A stretch of DNA of 64,000 bases, taken from Planctomycetota bacterium (GTDB lineage Bacteria > Planctomycetota > UBA1135 > GCA-002748355). A program made the translations under genes and the position numbers. The notes under the pieces are model-generated. The model saw only the letters and a program-made list of their open reading frames with translations, was not told the DNA's origin and searched no databases. The DNA lies in the NCBI GenBank assembly GCA_002748355.1, contig PDSF01000051.1:25032-89031 (forward strand), given 5' to 3'. Of this stretch, positions 63,950-64,000 are shown one piece after another (the stretch's first letter is position 1; each line of letters opens with the position of its first letter).

Positions 63950-64000
63950 GCTATGCATGTGTTTGCAAACAAAACGCATCGCCAGGAGGGGGCCTCAGGT

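Larger units (their letters stand above)
63649..64000. other. Terminal intergenic region with a terminator and repeat copy B
   Basis: It contains the terminator of the FG-GAP gene (63685-63710) and the 49-bp repeat copy B (63901-63949). An inverted pair CTGAGGCCC (63930-63938)/GGGCCTCAG (63990-63998) brackets the repeat end, so an element may begin here and continue past the window. No gene is supported. Confidence 0.6.

Overview
This is a GC-rich bacterial chromosome segment, densely coded on both strands, with many short operons and start/stop overlaps (ATGA, GTGA). The gene content points to a diderm with lipid A/KDO biosynthesis (lpxH, kdsB), many lipoproteins, lysine/alanine-rich histone-H1-like tails, secreted FG-GAP and beta-sandwich proteins, GHL10 and NagZ hydrolases, and MglA/roadblock modules. 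I infer a deep-branching member of Planctomycetota or a similar PVC-like lineage. That is inference: there is no rRNA or ribosomal protein marker in the window to prove it.

Layout. 1-5.1 kb: ndk, a coiled-coil lipoprotein with an H1-like tail, a gene-poor stretch (1.8-2.57 kb) with DnaA-box-like motifs and strong RNA hairpins ending in a terminator, a degenerate GGDEF protein and a GT-C membrane enzyme. 5.1-17.5 kb: a ureohydrolase missing half its metal ligands, an orphan sigma54 regulator, a GH-A-like lipoprotein, lpxH, a UGM-like flavoprotein, an enlarged RNase HII, a pseudo-receiver, a Pus10-like tRNA pseudouridine synthase (a family known from archaea and eukaryotes) and a TMTC-like membrane protein. 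17.5-28.1 kb: a FabZ-like dehydratase, a DUF4388-TPR membrane protein, an MtaD-like deaminase, a transglutaminase-like lipoprotein without its Cys, an NHL propeller and an RND efflux pair.

28.1-30.9 kb is a lower-GC accessory island, entered by an 80-nt palindrome; it holds a HExxH protein frameshifted at an 8-G run and a secreted orphan. 30.9-34.2 kb has an HDOD protein and a gcvT-gcvH-lipoate ligase operon. 35.6-42.1 kb is the most striking block: a DUF4388-TPR-TM-PEGA-PQQ transmembrane protein, a TPR-roadblock protein, a small roadblock protein, a tail-anchored MglA-like GTPase and an MglB-like roadblock protein, all co-oriented. It is followed by a 116-residue K/A/T/R histone-H1-like protein.

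43-60.4 kb: a CysZ/EI24-like membrane protein, glutaryl-CoA dehydrogenase, an Na/Pi cotransporter, a lipoprotein-kdsB-pyrG-DUF1844 operon, a double-LysM protein, a second sigma54 regulator, an exported HEAT protein with a pseudo-receiver segment, and nagZ with GHL10. At 60.5 kb lies a tRNA-Sec gene (selC) with its own terminator, so the organism should make selenoproteins. The window ends with a long FG-GAP secreted protein and one copy of a 49-bp interspersed repeat whose other copy is at 45.1 kb.
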